DNA from: Synechococcus sp. SP2 MAG
GTDB taxonomy: Bacteria > Cyanobacteriota > Cyanobacteriia > PCC-6307 > Cyanobiaceae
Assembly: GCA_030756895.1 (NCBI GenBank)
Contig: JAVBIX010000052.1
Location: 1 to 64,000 of the forward strand
DNA: 64,000 nucleotides
Reading direction: 5' to 3'
How positions within the stretch are numbered: the first letter of the stretch is position 1; every line of letters starts with the position of its first letter. Shown one piece after another: positions 30,913 through 39,725 of the stretch. The notes beneath the pieces were generated by a model, which worked only from the letters and a program-made list of their open reading frames with translations, was not told where the DNA came from and searched no databases. A program made the position numbers and the translations under genes.

Positions 30913-31238
30913 ATCCCTGGTCTCCCGACGTTGAAGAAGAACTGGCCCTTGTTCTGAAGGATTGGCTGAAACAGCAAGGTCGAACCCAAGCCGATCTTCG
31001 CCGTAGCCTCCGAGCGACATCAACTCGCATGCCCGCTCTGATGGAAGTTCTTGAACGAGAGCATCGCCTCGGAGGACTACCCCGTCTCGCTGCGAAGCTC
31101 TGCAGCATCGAAGCAGATTGGATCAACAATGCCCCAGCCCATGCCAGCGCCTCAGCAGGAGACTTAACGACAGACACGGATCCGTTTGGCCAACTCGATC
31201 TCCTTCTGCGCGAAATCCGGGACGATCGCGGCAACTGA
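30909..31238 (+). CDS. Conserved hypothetical, helix-turn-helix-like protein
   Basis: The 109-residue protein starts MNPWSPDVEEELALVLKDWL. Next comes KQQGRTQADLRRSLRATSTRMPALMEVLE, which looks like a helix-turn-helix of the XRE type. I chose the ATG at 30909 because it overlaps the DUF1232 stop; the frame is open further upstream. The function is unknown, though a regulatory or membrane-partner role with DUF1232 is possible. Confidence 0.65.
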   Translation: MNPWSPDVEEELALVLKDWLKQQGRTQADLRRSLRATSTRMPALMEVLEREHRLGGLPRLAAKLCSIEADWINNAPAHASASAGDLTTDTDPFGQLDLLLREIRDDRGN

Positions 31239-31278
31239 ACGCAATCACAGGCAAAGTGGCTTTAGATGCTTTGCTGCC

Positions 31279-31536
31279 TTGCGTTTATCCGCTTCCCTCG
31301 TCTTCAGCGTCGGACTCATGGCTGGTGCTGGTCTCTGTCTTGTTGCGCCCCAGATCGCGCAGGCTCAAACAGAAACATGGTTACTTGGACCCAATAGCCG
31401 TTCAGGGCCTGGCAGCACTGTGGTGCCAACTGATTGCGTGACGGGTGACGACGGTTCGATCACCTGCAATACCAAGATCGAAAACCCAGCAGGTACAACT
31501 CCTGCCAAGCCTTACTACAACCCATTCACCAACTGA
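31279..31536 (+). CDS. Small secreted hypothetical protein
   Basis: The 85-residue product has a signal peptide with cleavage after IAQAQ. The mature part is short and glycine/proline-rich (SGPGSTVVPTDCVTG) with two cysteines that could form a disulfide. The start is uncertain. No ATG precedes the hydrophobic core; a TTG at 31279 gives a conventional arginine-containing leader, while the first ATG (31318) would truncate it. Likely periplasmic; no family recognised. Confidence 0.55.
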   Translation: MRLSASLVFSVGLMAGAGLCLVAPQIAQAQTETWLLGPNSRSGPGSTVVPTDCVTGDDGSITCNTKIENPAGTTPAKPYYNPFTN

Positions 31537-31542
31537 TCAGCT

Positions 31543-32115
31543 GTGCCTCAGGCCCGTCGCAAGCGTCGATCCTTCTTGCTGCTCGTTGACTCTGCAGAGC
31601 AACAAGTCGCCAAGCTGCTCACAGTCATCACAGCTGTGGTGATTGTGGCGGCCCTCATCCAACTCACCATTCGCGTCAGCCTTGCGCTGATTTACACCGA
31701 TCGCAATTCCTATTGGCTAGGCGATGGACTGATCAAAATTCTTGGAGATCTTCTAACCGTCCTGATTGCCCTAGAAGTCCTTCAGAACGTCACCAGTTAC
31801 CTCAGAAAACATGTCATCCAGATTGAACTCGTTCTGGTAACAGCTCTAACGGCTGTTGCCCGAAAAGTGATTGTTTTACCTGCAGGGTCTGAAAACAAAC
31901 CGCAACTTCTCATTGGGCTCGGTATCGCTTCGATTGCCCTTGCAGGCTCCTACTGGCTCGTTAAACATTCAAGCCCTCTTGATTCAGCTGCAAGACAGGA
32001 GGAATGGAGTTCACAGTCCAATACAGAGCGAGCCATAGCGTCCCAGGATGCGGATCTGTCCTCACCAGGCGGTGGCGACGATGGGCTGGAATCAAGAGCT
32101 GATCACCCACGCTGA
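31543..32115 (+). CDS. PsiE-like (phosphate-starvation-inducible E) membrane protein
   Basis: The 190-residue protein begins at a GTG, with a basic N-terminus (ARRKRRSF) and then four transmembrane helices matching the PsiE family (ITAVVIVAALIQL, ILGDLLTVLIALEVLQNVTSYLRKH, and onward). The last 45 residues or so are hydrophilic and low in complexity. They are encoded opposite the C-terminal codons of the convergent cupin gene, so this tail may be a late extension of the protein. PsiE's function is unknown. Confidence 0.8.
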   Translation: MPQARRKRRSFLLLVDSAEQQVAKLLTVITAVVIVAALIQLTIRVSLALIYTDRNSYWLGDGLIKILGDLLTVLIALEVLQNVTSYLRKHVIQIELVLVTALTAVARKVIVLPAGSENKPQLLIGLGIASIALAGSYWLVKHSSPLDSAARQEEWSSQSNTERAIASQDADLSSPGGGDDGLESRADHPR

Positions 32116-32533
32116 GATCGACCCATACATCGGGATCCTTAAATTGCAATGTGGCACTGCCACGCATCAGAGTCAGCCACTCGTTTTCAGCCTGGTCGTA
32201 CCAGGACCCTTCGGGACTGGAAGACGCGCATGACTCGATCCGCATCAACCGCCAATCAGGACCTTGGCAAAGCATCCGCTCTTGCTCCTCTCCAGGATCT
32301 AAATCCGGCCCATAGAACAAGTTGGTAGAAGGTCTATCAATGGCTGCCCCCTCTCCATCCCCCCATCGTCGAGCGATCTCAAACCCCCAGGAACGGGCAA
32401 GTTGCACAACTGAGTTGTGATCGTCACAAGCGGCGAGCTGCTCACGTCGCTCAGGGTGCTCGTGAAGAGACTGAATCAAGCCATTCAGATGATTCACCTT
32501 CTGCAGGAATCGCTGAAGATCCTTTTCGGCCAA
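31961..32533 (-). CDS. Nif11-cupin fusion protein
   Basis: This is a 190-residue two-domain protein. Residues 1-60 form a Nif11-like domain (DLQRFLQKVNHLNGLIQSL, then VVQLARSWGFEIARRWGD). Residues 80-185 form a cupin barrel (ENEWLTLMRGSATLQF, then VGDQLLIPAHRRHRLVRTD), as found in small metal-binding sensors or enzymes. The fusion of a natural-product-leader-like domain to a cupin is uncommon. It is divergent from a small c-type cytochrome gene 102 bases away, and its 3' end overlaps the PsiE-like gene by 155 bases. Confidence 0.78.
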   Translation of the reverse strand: MAEKDLQRFLQKVNHLNGLIQSLHEHPERREQLAACDDHNSVVQLARSWGFEIARRWGDGEGAAIDRPSTNLFYGPDLDPGEEQERMLCQGPDWRLMRIESCASSSPEGSWYDQAENEWLTLMRGSATLQFKDPDVWVDLSVGDQLLIPAHRRHRLVRTDPHPGTLWLALYWTVNSIPPVLQLNQEGLNV

Positions 32534-32635
32534 TGGGAACGTCCATCAATTCTCTAATCCTGCCAACAATCGAGACAGGCATCAGCACGCCGCCGAACAA
32601 GGAAGCAAACTATTGCTCTACCACCCTCAGTGAGC

Positions 32636-32962
32636 ATGAGTCGACTTCTCTCAGCCATCCTGCTTGCCGTAATGCTCTTCTGCCCATCAACTGCACTTGC
32701 CGTTGAGTCGGGAGCCTCGTTGTTTCAAAACAATTGCGCGAGCTGCCACCCCAATGGCGAAAACATTATTCGTCGAGGACGCACCCTCAAGATCAAAGCA
32801 TTAACAAAGCGTGGACTCGATAGCAGTGAGGCCATCGCTCAAGTCGCTCGAGCAGGAATCGGACAAATGAGTGGTTACGCCGATGCCCTCGGAGAGGGTG
32901 GGGATGTGATTGTGGGCGAATGGGTTTGGCAACAAGCTCAAAAGGCCTGGACCCAGGGATAA
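32636..32962 (+). CDS. Small c-type cytochrome (cytochrome c6-like)
   Basis: The 108-residue precursor has a signal peptide ending in TALAVESG and a heme-binding CASCH motif, with a likely methionine ligand in GIGQMSGY. It resembles cytochrome c6 variants (c6B/c6C-like), with IRRGRTLKIKALTKRG between the heme site and the axial region. It is a second lumenal carrier besides the petJ product in this window. A GTG six bases earlier (32630) is another possible start. It overlaps the YciI gene by 25 bases at the 3' end. Confidence 0.82.
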   Translation: MSRLLSAILLAVMLFCPSTALAVESGASLFQNNCASCHPNGENIIRRGRTLKIKALTKRGLDSSEAIAQVARAGIGQMSGYADALGEGGDVIVGEWVWQQAQKAWTQG

Positions 32963-33207
32963 ACATCCAGCTGAGTCCAGATCCCCTCACGCCAATACAC
33001 GTCTTGCTCAAGAAGGGCACAAACGCTTGATTTGCTGTCTGATTCAAAAATTGCAAACACATGCGTGCTTCCTTCTGTAGGGCCCAGAGTGATTAATGTT
33101 CCCTGTTCTTTGAGCGCTCGCAGTCCAGCAAGATGCTCATCTCGAAAAGGCTCACGTTTTTGAAGTGCGCCCTCGCAATATGTTCCCCAAAGAACAAAAC
33201 GTGCCAC
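32938..33207 (-). CDS. YciI family protein
   Basis: The 89-residue protein has the ferredoxin-like YCII fold pattern. It starts MARFVLWGTYCEGALQKREPFRDEHLAGL, with a conserved histidine, and ends with the ESDSKSSVCALLEQDVYWREGIW segment. The GTG start at 33207 is preceded by a strong AGGGGGG ribosome-binding stretch. YciI proteins can act as small hydrolases or dehalogenase-like enzymes; the role here is unknown. Confidence 0.82.
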   Translation of the reverse strand: MARFVLWGTYCEGALQKREPFRDEHLAGLRALKEQGTLITLGPTEGSTHVFAIFESDSKSSVCALLEQDVYWREGIWTQLDVYPWVQAF

Positions 33208-33362
33208 TGGTCCGTCCCCCCTTTTTAAGTATTTTGTTGACGATAGAATGGCATCTTATAGGTGCACAAACTACATATATTGATTGAATCGTTATTGACC
33301 ATTGGGTTAAGCCATAACCTACTTAACGCCATTGCAACAAAGGCATCGATCAGCGAGACAGA

Positions 33363-34169
33363 TCATCCAGCAGCATCCCTAAGTTGCCGGCAAAACTCCC
33401 CAGCTTCCAGTGCGGCATTCCCTGGCGATGCAGCGGCGATTCGTTTTACCAAAGCACTTCCAACAATGGCACCATCAGCGCCCCACTGTTTCACTTGCAA
33501 AACTTGGTCGGGGCCAGAAATCCCAAATCCAACAGCCACAGGACGGCTGTTACAAGCCTTTAAATCGCTCACCAAAGTAGCAACGCGATCCTGGAGCTTG
33601 ACGCGCTCTCCAGTCACACCGGTCACACTCACCAAATAAGTGAAACCACGACTTGATTCAGCAATCCGCTGCATCCGCTTTTGTGGTGTTGTTGGTGCAA
33701 CTAGTAAGACTAAATCCAATCCAAACGTCGCAGCCAAAGGAGACAATCTCTCTGCTTCCTCTAAAGGAAGATCAGGTACCACTAAACCTGCAGCACCAGC
33801 AGCAGCCGCTTCCGCAAAGAAGCGCTCCGGTCCTCGATTAAGCAGCGGGTTGGTGTAGGTAAACAGAATCACAGGCATGCTGAGCTGATCTTTCAAATCA
33901 GCCAACATCTCGATCACTTTCGCGGGCGTGGTCTTTTGCGCCAGGGCCCGAAAGGCAGCAGCCTGAATCACAGGACCATCAGCCAATGGATCCGTGTAGG
34001 GGATGCCAAGCTCCACAATGTCAGCACCATTGGCTTGAAGGCTCAGGAGCACTTCAGCGGTTGTGCTCAAATCTGGATCCCCTGCCATCAGAAATGGCAT
34101 CAATGCCATGCGTTGTTCCTGAGCCGTTCTGGAGAAAACCGCTTCAATCCTGGAAAGTTGATCCGTCAC
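33363..34169 (-). CDS. trpA: Tryptophan synthase alpha chain
   Basis: TrpA cleaves indole-3-glycerol phosphate to indole for the TrpB partner. The 268-residue protein has the catalytic glutamate and aspartate in [20 protein letters not shown], the LPLEEAERL loop and the C-terminal [10 protein letters not shown] phosphate-binding segment. Length matches the family. It is downstream of ndhL and the DUF3007 gene on the same strand with 28 bases between, and may be co-transcribed with them. Confidence 0.96.
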   Translation of the reverse strand: MTDQLSRIEAVFSRTAQEQRMALMPFLMAGDPDLSTTAEVLLSLQANGADIVELGIPYTDPLADGPVIQAAAFRALAQKTTPAKVIEMLADLKDQLSMPVILFTYTNPLLNRGPERFFAEAAAAGAAGLVVPDLPLEEAERLSPLAATFGLDLVLLVAPTTPQKRMQRIAESSRGFTYLVSVTGVTGERVKLQDRVATLVSDLKACNSRPVAVGFGISGPDQVLQVKQWGADGAIVGSALVKRIAAASPGNAALEAGEFCRQLRDAAG

Positions 34170-34197
34170 AGAAAGCAGAGGGTCTGATTAACGGAGC

Positions 34198-34545
34198 CTA
34201 CGGTTCTGTGGTCTGTTCCGATTCAGACTCATCCAAATTGAGAGATGCGAGCAGGGCTTGCTGCTCGTCTGGAGTTAAGGCATCAAAACGAGCCTGAAGC
34301 TGATCGGTTGTGAGTTGGTCGTACTCCTTTCGGTAGCGGCGTCGCTGCTGCATGTACGTCATCTGCCCCGTCACCACCCTGAAGAGGTAGGAGCCTGTCC
34401 AGCCCACAACAATCACAACCAACACGGCCTCAGCCGCGATTCCTGCTGAAAACCCCTCAAACCCAGCGGCCTTAAACAGCCAAAACCCAACACCCCCAGC
34501 AAGTAAGAGACCTAGACCAAGTTTGAGAACACCGGCACGCGTCAA
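34198..34545 (-). CDS. DUF3007 family membrane protein
   Basis: The 115-residue protein has two N-terminal transmembrane helices (LKLGLGLLLAGGVGFWLFKAAG and AEAVLVVIVVGWTGSYLF). A charged coiled segment then follows (QQRRRYRKEYDQLTTDQLQARFDALTP). This matches DUF3007, a cyanobacterial and chloroplast-related family. Its three-base spacing after ndhL suggests a shared transcript and a possible role close to NDH-1, which remains unproven. Confidence 0.82.
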   Translation of the reverse strand: MTRAGVLKLGLGLLLAGGVGFWLFKAAGFEGFSAGIAAEAVLVVIVVGWTGSYLFRVVTGQMTYMQQRRRYRKEYDQLTTDQLQARFDALTPDEQQALLASLNLDESESEQTTEP

Positions 34546-34548
34546 GGA

Positions 34549-34800
34549 CTAAACCTCCCCTTGACCGCTGAGGCGGAGATTAAGGAATGGTGCGAACACA
34601 ATCATTCCTGGGAAGAAGAAGAAAACAAGACCGTACACAGAAAAGCGCTCAAACTTCCCCATGACGTGCCAGCGCCGATTCATCCAAAAGAAGAGTGCAA
34701 GTGGCATCACGACTAGGTAGAGGCCACCCAAAGCCGCATAGCCACCGATCACAAGCAGCGTGTCTGAGGAGACCGAAGACAAGAGATTATCGATGGACAC
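34549..34800 (-). CDS. ndhL: NAD(P)H-quinone oxidoreductase subunit L
   Basis: NdhL is a small membrane subunit of the oxygenic-phototroph NDH-1 complex that helps form the ferredoxin-side interface. The 83-residue protein has two transmembrane helices ([27 protein letters not shown] and [24 protein letters not shown]). It has the typical gene order ndhL, DUF3007, trpA seen in picocyanobacteria. The [13 protein letters not shown] ending is a recognisable NdhL feature. Confidence 0.92.
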   Translation of the reverse strand: MSIDNLLSSVSSDTLLVIGGYAALGGLYLVVMPLALFFWMNRRWHVMGKFERFSVYGLVFFFFPGMIVFAPFLNLRLSGQGEV

Positions 34801-34857
34801 AGAAGACGACCTGTTTGGGGTGAATCTAAGATGTCGAAGCGAGCCTCTATGGCACGC

Positions 34858-34943
34858 GGGGGCGTGGCGGAATCGGTAGACGCACGCGACTTAAAATCGT
34901 TTGGGCAGAAATGTCTGTGGGGGTTCAAGTCCCCCCGCCCCCA
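34858..34943 (+). tRNA. tRNA-Leu(TAA)
   Basis: The 86-base gene folds into a class II tRNA. The acceptor stem GGGGGCG pairs with CGCCCCC before the discriminator A. The D-arm is followed by the anticodon loop ACTTAAAAT with anticodon TAA, then a long variable arm and a GTTCAAGTC T-loop. CCA is not encoded. The 233 bases after it hold no recognisable gene. Confidence 0.95.
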
Positions 34944-35176
34944 TCAGTGAAGACGTGGACTAAACAGCTCACACATTCCAGTTTTAAAAGCAGAAGACAG
35001 ACGAGGCTCTTACCCATTACTTCAAAGCAATCTCAACCATTTTCTGAGTGTGATGAAGACCCGACGGATACATCCAATCGCGGAAGCAGCAAGCAACTTG
35101 AAGGTCTTCAACCCCCATACTCAGTCAAAGAGACAGGTCGAGGGGCTTCAGGGAAGTCAAACCTGATGCAGATCCC

Positions 35177-36256
35177 TTAACGCCGACCCATCAAGTCGAC
35201 AGACCAAGCCAGAGACTCACCGGCATGAAAGAAAACAGGCGCCTCGCCAGAGTCCAATTCTTCTAAACCACCTTGAGGAAGAGTGAGCTGCTGGGGCACA
35301 ATCTGCGGCTGACGCACCAACGCAATGGTGTCGGTGTTTAAGGGCAAGCCGTAAAAGCGCGGACCAAATTCACTCGCAAAAGCCTCTAAGCGATCCAGTG
35401 CACCCTCCTTTTCAAAAACAGCGGCATAGCTCTCCATGGCATGCATGGCGTTGAAAATCCCGGCACAACCGCAGGCTGACTCCTTACCCGATCGGGGATG
35501 GGGGGCTGAATCTGTGCCGAGGAAGAAACAAGAAAGGCCGCTCGTCGCCGCCTTCACCAAGGCACGACGGTGACATTCCCTTTTGACTACGGGAAGACAG
35601 TAAAAATCGCTTTTCAAGCCACCCACAAACATCGCATTGCGATTGAGATGCAGATGATGGGGCGTGATTGTGGCAGCCAAACGTTGGTCTCCCTTGGCCA
35701 CGTAATCCACGGCTTGCTCTGTAGTGATGTGCTCTAAAACAATCCGCAATCCAGGGTGACGCTGACGCAAAGGGATGAGATGCCGTTCAATAAAAACCGC
35801 CTCCCGATCAAACACATCCACATCTGGATCGGTGACCTCTCCATGAATGAGCAAGGGCATATCGATCGCCTCCATCCTTTCCAGCAAAGGCGCAATCAAC
35901 ACCAGATCGCTTACCCCAGCTGCTGAATTGGTGGTGGCATTGGCTGGGTAGAGCTTCGCTGCTGCAAACACCCCCTCAACAAAACCTCGCTCCAACTCGT
36001 TGGGGTCAAGATCATCAGTCAGATACGCCGTCATCAACGGTGTGAACATCACGCCGTCCGTCAGCGCATCCTCGATCCTGTGGCGATAGCCACGCGCAGC
36101 CTCCACAGTTGTGATGGGTGGTCGCAAGTTCGGCATCACAACCGCCCTTCCAAAAACCCTGGCCGTTGCAAACAGCACCGCTTCCAACATGGGCCCATCT
36201 CGGAGATGGACATGCCAGTCATCCGGACGACGCATGACCAGACGATCTGAGGTCAT
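35177..36256 (-). CDS. pyrC: Dihydroorotase
   Basis: PyrC closes carbamoyl-aspartate to dihydroorotate in pyrimidine synthesis. The 359-residue protein is the class II form. It starts with the metal-binding [10 protein letters not shown] motif and has histidines in [10 protein letters not shown] and [11 protein letters not shown], and the aspartate in [14 protein letters not shown]. Its ATG follows the bicA stop directly, so the two genes form an operon. Confidence 0.95.
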   Translation of the reverse strand: MTSDRLVMRRPDDWHVHLRDGPMLEAVLFATARVFGRAVVMPNLRPPITTVEAARGYRHRIEDALTDGVMFTPLMTAYLTDDLDPNELERGFVEGVFAAAKLYPANATTNSAAGVSDLVLIAPLLERMEAIDMPLLIHGEVTDPDVDVFDREAVFIERHLIPLRQRHPGLRIVLEHITTEQAVDYVAKGDQRLAATITPHHLHLNRNAMFVGGLKSDFYCLPVVKRECHRRALVKAATSGLSCFFLGTDSAPHPRSGKESACGCAGIFNAMHAMESYAAVFEKEGALDRLEAFASEFGPRFYGLPLNTDTIALVRQPQIVPQQLTLPQGGLEELDSGEAPVFFHAGESLAWSVDLMGRR

Positions 36257-37933
36257 CTAAGAGGAGAGCTCCTGTAGCTGAGGCAATTGATTGACGGCAT
36301 GCAACAACACCTCATAGCGATTTGCACTGACGTGATGTTCTGGGAGGAGATCCAGAAGCTTGAGTTTCTCTAAGCGCTTGCGCGTAGCCCCAGGAAGAAC
36401 AACCACATACACCAACCGGCCCACTTCAATAGCTTCTTTAATTGCATTTTCAAGGGCCAGGGATGCGGTTACGCCGAGATGAGAAACCTCGCTTAGATCA
36501 AACAGCACAGCCTCACATTCCTCAATCGCGTTATGTTCTCGGTTAATGGTTTTGGCAACACCAAAGATCATCGGACCGGTGAGCTGGAAGAGCAATAATC
36601 GACCGGAAGCCCTATCAAGAATGTCCTGCTCTTCAGGCGGAAGAATTACATCGTCATCAGTAGTACTAATCGTTTTTACTCCCTTGGACTGAAGAGCCGT
36701 CATCCGCTCAATCGTTAGAACATTGGCTACAAACACACCAATAAAGACCGCCCAAATCAGATCAACAAGAACCGTGAGTCCAATCACGCCATAAGTAATA
36801 CAAGCCGCCTTCATCGACAAATGATGAGCCCGCCTCAAAAAACTCCAATCGATAATGTCAAAGCCAACCTTGAGAGCAATACCTGCAAGCACCGCTAAAG
36901 GAATGCGCGAAGCCAAAGGTGCTGCCACCAAAATGACCAGCATCAAGATCATGGCTCTCACAATTCCCGAAAGAGCAGAACGGCCACCCGCCTGAATATT
37001 GACAACCGTTCCCATTGTGGCGCCGGCACCTGGCAAGCCACCAAACAAACCAGACACCAAATTCCCTAAGCCCTGCCCAATTAGTTCTTTATTAGAATCG
37101 TGTTCTGTACGCGTCAGGCTGTCTGCAACGACAGAAGTAAGCAGAGCATCGATGCAGCCGAGCATTCCCAACACAGCTCCATTCACCACCATCAATCGAA
37201 GCAAATCTGGGGTGATTGCTGAAAAGGTAGGGGGCTGAAAACTAGGAAAATCAGCCGAGAACTCTGGAATTCGGCTCAATCCCACATTCGCAAATGCAGT
37301 GAGTGAAAGTATTGTTCCCACAACTAGAGCGAGAAGCTGAGGAGGACAAAAACGTTTCCAGTTTTCAGGTGTAAACCAAAGGATTAGCAGGGTAATCAGC
37401 GCTAATAAAAACTCCAGTGGTTGTGCACCAGAAATCAATTGAGGAAGGCTGGTCAGCGTCCCGATTACACCACCGGTTGGACTGCTCTGACCCAAAAATG
37501 GAGCCAACTGAAGAATGACCAGAATCACACCGATGCCAGACATAAAGCCTGAAATCACGGTGTAAGGCATCATCGTGATGTATCTGCCTAATCGACACAA
37601 CCCAAATAGAATCTGGAAAAGGCCTGCAAGCATCACCACCATGAACGCCAGAGCCAGGGCTGTTGCTCGGTCTGGGATTTGGCTGGTGAAATTGAGAATT
37701 ACCGCCGTAAACACCACAGTCATCGGACCAGTGGGCTCAGAGATCAGCGTGGATGTCCCGCCAAACAGTGCCGCCACCAGGCCAATAATCACCGCACCCC
37801 AGAGGCCTGCAGCCGCACCAGCACCAGAAGCCACTCCAAAAGCCAACGCCATCGGAAGGGCAACCACAGCTGCCGTCAACCCACCAAAGGCATCGCCTCG
37901 GAGGTTGCGGGTGCTGATGTAATTCAGGAGCAC
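36257..37933 (-). CDS. bicA: SulP family bicarbonate transporter BicA-like
   Basis: The 558-residue protein has the SulP membrane domain (RNLRGDAFGGLTAAVVALPMALAFGVASG at the N-terminus, then SEPTGPMTVVFTAVI). A C-terminal STAS domain follows (about residues 430-545, FDLSEVSHLGVTASLALENAI). In marine cyanobacteria, BicA is a high-flux Na+-dependent bicarbonate importer of the CO2-concentrating mechanism. I prefer the GTG at 37933 because AAGGAGAG lies eight bases upstream; the frame is open to 37984. SulP homologues can also carry sulfate. Confidence 0.85.
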   Translation of the reverse strand: MLLNYISTRNLRGDAFGGLTAAVVALPMALAFGVASGAGAAAGLWGAVIIGLVAALFGGTSTLISEPTGPMTVVFTAVILNFTSQIPDRATALALAFMVVMLAGLFQILFGLCRLGRYITMMPYTVISGFMSGIGVILVILQLAPFLGQSSPTGGVIGTLTSLPQLISGAQPLEFLLALITLLILWFTPENWKRFCPPQLLALVVGTILSLTAFANVGLSRIPEFSADFPSFQPPTFSAITPDLLRLMVVNGAVLGMLGCIDALLTSVVADSLTRTEHDSNKELIGQGLGNLVSGLFGGLPGAGATMGTVVNIQAGGRSALSGIVRAMILMLVILVAAPLASRIPLAVLAGIALKVGFDIIDWSFLRRAHHLSMKAACITYGVIGLTVLVDLIWAVFIGVFVANVLTIERMTALQSKGVKTISTTDDDVILPPEEQDILDRASGRLLLFQLTGPMIFGVAKTINREHNAIEECEAVLFDLSEVSHLGVTASLALENAIKEAIEVGRLVYVVVLPGATRKRLEKLKLLDLLPEHHVSANRYEVLLHAVNQLPQLQELSS

Positions 37934-38031
37934 CAGAGTCTCTCCTTGGAAGTTGGGTAATGCTAAGTCTCTTCCACTTTGCAACCGTCGAGGCCAGCAG
38001 GGAAGATGGTTTCCAATGAAGCAAGGAGTCG

Positions 38032-39129
38032 ATGTCTGACTTTCTGATCTCTACCCTCGAGCTCTTGGTGGGAATCGGACTGCTATTCGGAGGGGGCGAA
38101 TTATTTGTACAAGGTGCGGTGATTCTTGCCGTCATCCTCGGCGTCCCTCAGCTGGTCATTGGCCTAACAGTGGTTTCGCTTGGAACGAGCGCGCCAGAAT
38201 TTTTTGTCAGTATCAGTTCGGTAGTGCAAGGGGCTGATGCGCTCGCCGTCAGCAACGTGGTGGGGAGCAACATTTTCAATGTGTTGGTCGTGCTCGGCTG
38301 CAGCGCCCTGGTTCTTCCTCTAAGAGTGGAAAGCCGCTTGGTGAGAAGGGATGTCCCCCTTCTGCTCGCCGTGTCGGCTGCTGCTTGGGGGATGGCCTCT
38401 GCGGGACGGGTCACCTGGCAATCAGGCGTTGCTCTGTTGCTGGGTCTTGTCATTAACACCGTCTGGGAAATCCGAACCGCACGGGAGGAACCAGAGGAGA
38501 TGGAACCTGCCGAACCAGAGATTGACCTCGAGACAGCGAAGGAGGGTTGGGTCAAGGCCATGGTGCGCCTCGTGGTCGGCATTGTTGTTCTCGGATTTGG
38601 CGCCAATTTGCTTGTCAATGGAGCCAGCGGAGTTGCCGAGATCCTCAAGGTTCCTCAGCCCATCATTGGTCTCACCATTGTTTCGGCTGGCACTTCCATG
38701 CCTGAACTGATCACTTCAGTGGTCGCCGCATTGAAAGGAAGAACGGATCTCGCTATCGGAAACGTTGTTGGCAGCTGCCTTCTAAATCTTCTTCTTGTCC
38801 TTGCTGGAGGCGCATTGGCTGCTGGATCAGACGGCCTAACTGTGAGCCAGGATTTAATTCATGACGACATGCCTGTGATGATTCTGACCAGCCTGGCTTG
38901 CCTACCAATCTTCTGGACCAAAGGACGAATCAGCAGACTTGAGGGCGGCTTACTGGTTGGCCTTTACGTCCTTTACATCACTGACAACGTTCTTCCCCGC
39001 ACAGGTCTGTCGTCTTGGTCAGACGAATTTCGCCTCGTCATGCTTTGCGTTGTTCTGCCAGCCGTTGTCGTGCTCATCACGGTTCAGGCAGCTCGCTATT
39101 GGAGACAACTCAAACGAGAGGGCGCATAA
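38032..39129 (+). CDS. Calcium/sodium antiporter (CaCA family)
   Basis: The 365-residue protein is a bacterial YrbG-type Na+/Ca2+ exchanger with ten or so helices. The two alpha-repeats are clear: GLTVVSLGTSAPEFFVSI with NVVGSNIFNVL in the first half, and GLTIVSAGTSMPELITSV with GNVVGSCLLNLLLV in the second. It diverges from bicA and precedes the oxidase operon by about 90 bases. Confidence 0.9.
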   Translation: MSDFLISTLELLVGIGLLFGGGELFVQGAVILAVILGVPQLVIGLTVVSLGTSAPEFFVSISSVVQGADALAVSNVVGSNIFNVLVVLGCSALVLPLRVESRLVRRDVPLLLAVSAAAWGMASAGRVTWQSGVALLLGLVINTVWEIRTAREEPEEMEPAEPEIDLETAKEGWVKAMVRLVVGIVVLGFGANLLVNGASGVAEILKVPQPIIGLTIVSAGTSMPELITSVVAALKGRTDLAIGNVVGSCLLNLLLVLAGGALAAGSDGLTVSQDLIHDDMPVMILTSLACLPIFWTKGRISRLEGGLLVGLYVLYITDNVLPRTGLSSWSDEFRLVMLCVVLPAVVVLITVQAARYWRQLKREGA

Positions 39130-39215
39130 AGCGCAACAAGGACTTCTGCTTCTCTTCCGTTATCGAGGGATGACTGCGGAGCAAAAGGTATCCATGCTTA
39201 AAGAGCACGATCGGC

Positions 39216-39725
39216 ATGCCGATGATTGGGCTGCTGCTCCCCCCGCTCAACGACAAGAATCTCCCCTGGCTGGATGTCATCCATCCAATCGTGGTTCATT
39301 TCGTGATTGCGATGGCACTGATCACGGTGGTCTTTGACCTAATTGGAGTGCTTACGCGGCGGCGCAACCTGTTTGAGGTGAGCTTCTGGAACTTGTTGGT
39401 GGCGACCGTGGCCATCTTTGTGGCCATCATCTTTGGACAGATTGAAGCCGGCTTAGCCACTCCTTATGGAGCTTCAAGAGACATTTTGAATTACCACAGC
39501 ACTCTTGGCTGGTCGCTCGCCGCGATTCTCAGCCTCCTGACGGGTTGGCGATACGTCGCAAGGCAAAAAGACCCCACAGTGCTGCCACCAGGATTTCTGA
39601 TCTTTGATTCAATCCTGGCAGTACTAGTGCTCTGCCAGGTCTACCTAGGCGACAAACTCGTTTGGGTCTATGGCCTCCATACGGTCCCTGTGGTGGAAGC
39701 CGTCCGTAGTGGAGCACTGTCATGA
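39216..39725 (+). CDS. DUF2231 membrane protein (first of pair)
   Basis: The 169-residue protein has four transmembrane helices with the DUF2231 pattern: a first-helix HPIVVHFVIAMAL motif and another histidine in LNYHSTLGWSLAAI. These histidines are plausible heme or quinone ligands. Its stop overlaps the second DUF2231 gene's ATG (ATGA), and that gene in turn overlaps ctaC, so this is the first gene of the alternative oxidase operon. Confidence 0.85.
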   Translation: MPMIGLLLPPLNDKNLPWLDVIHPIVVHFVIAMALITVVFDLIGVLTRRRNLFEVSFWNLLVATVAIFVAIIFGQIEAGLATPYGASRDILNYHSTLGWSLAAILSLLTGWRYVARQKDPTVLPPGFLIFDSILAVLVLCQVYLGDKLVWVYGLHTVPVVEAVRSGALS

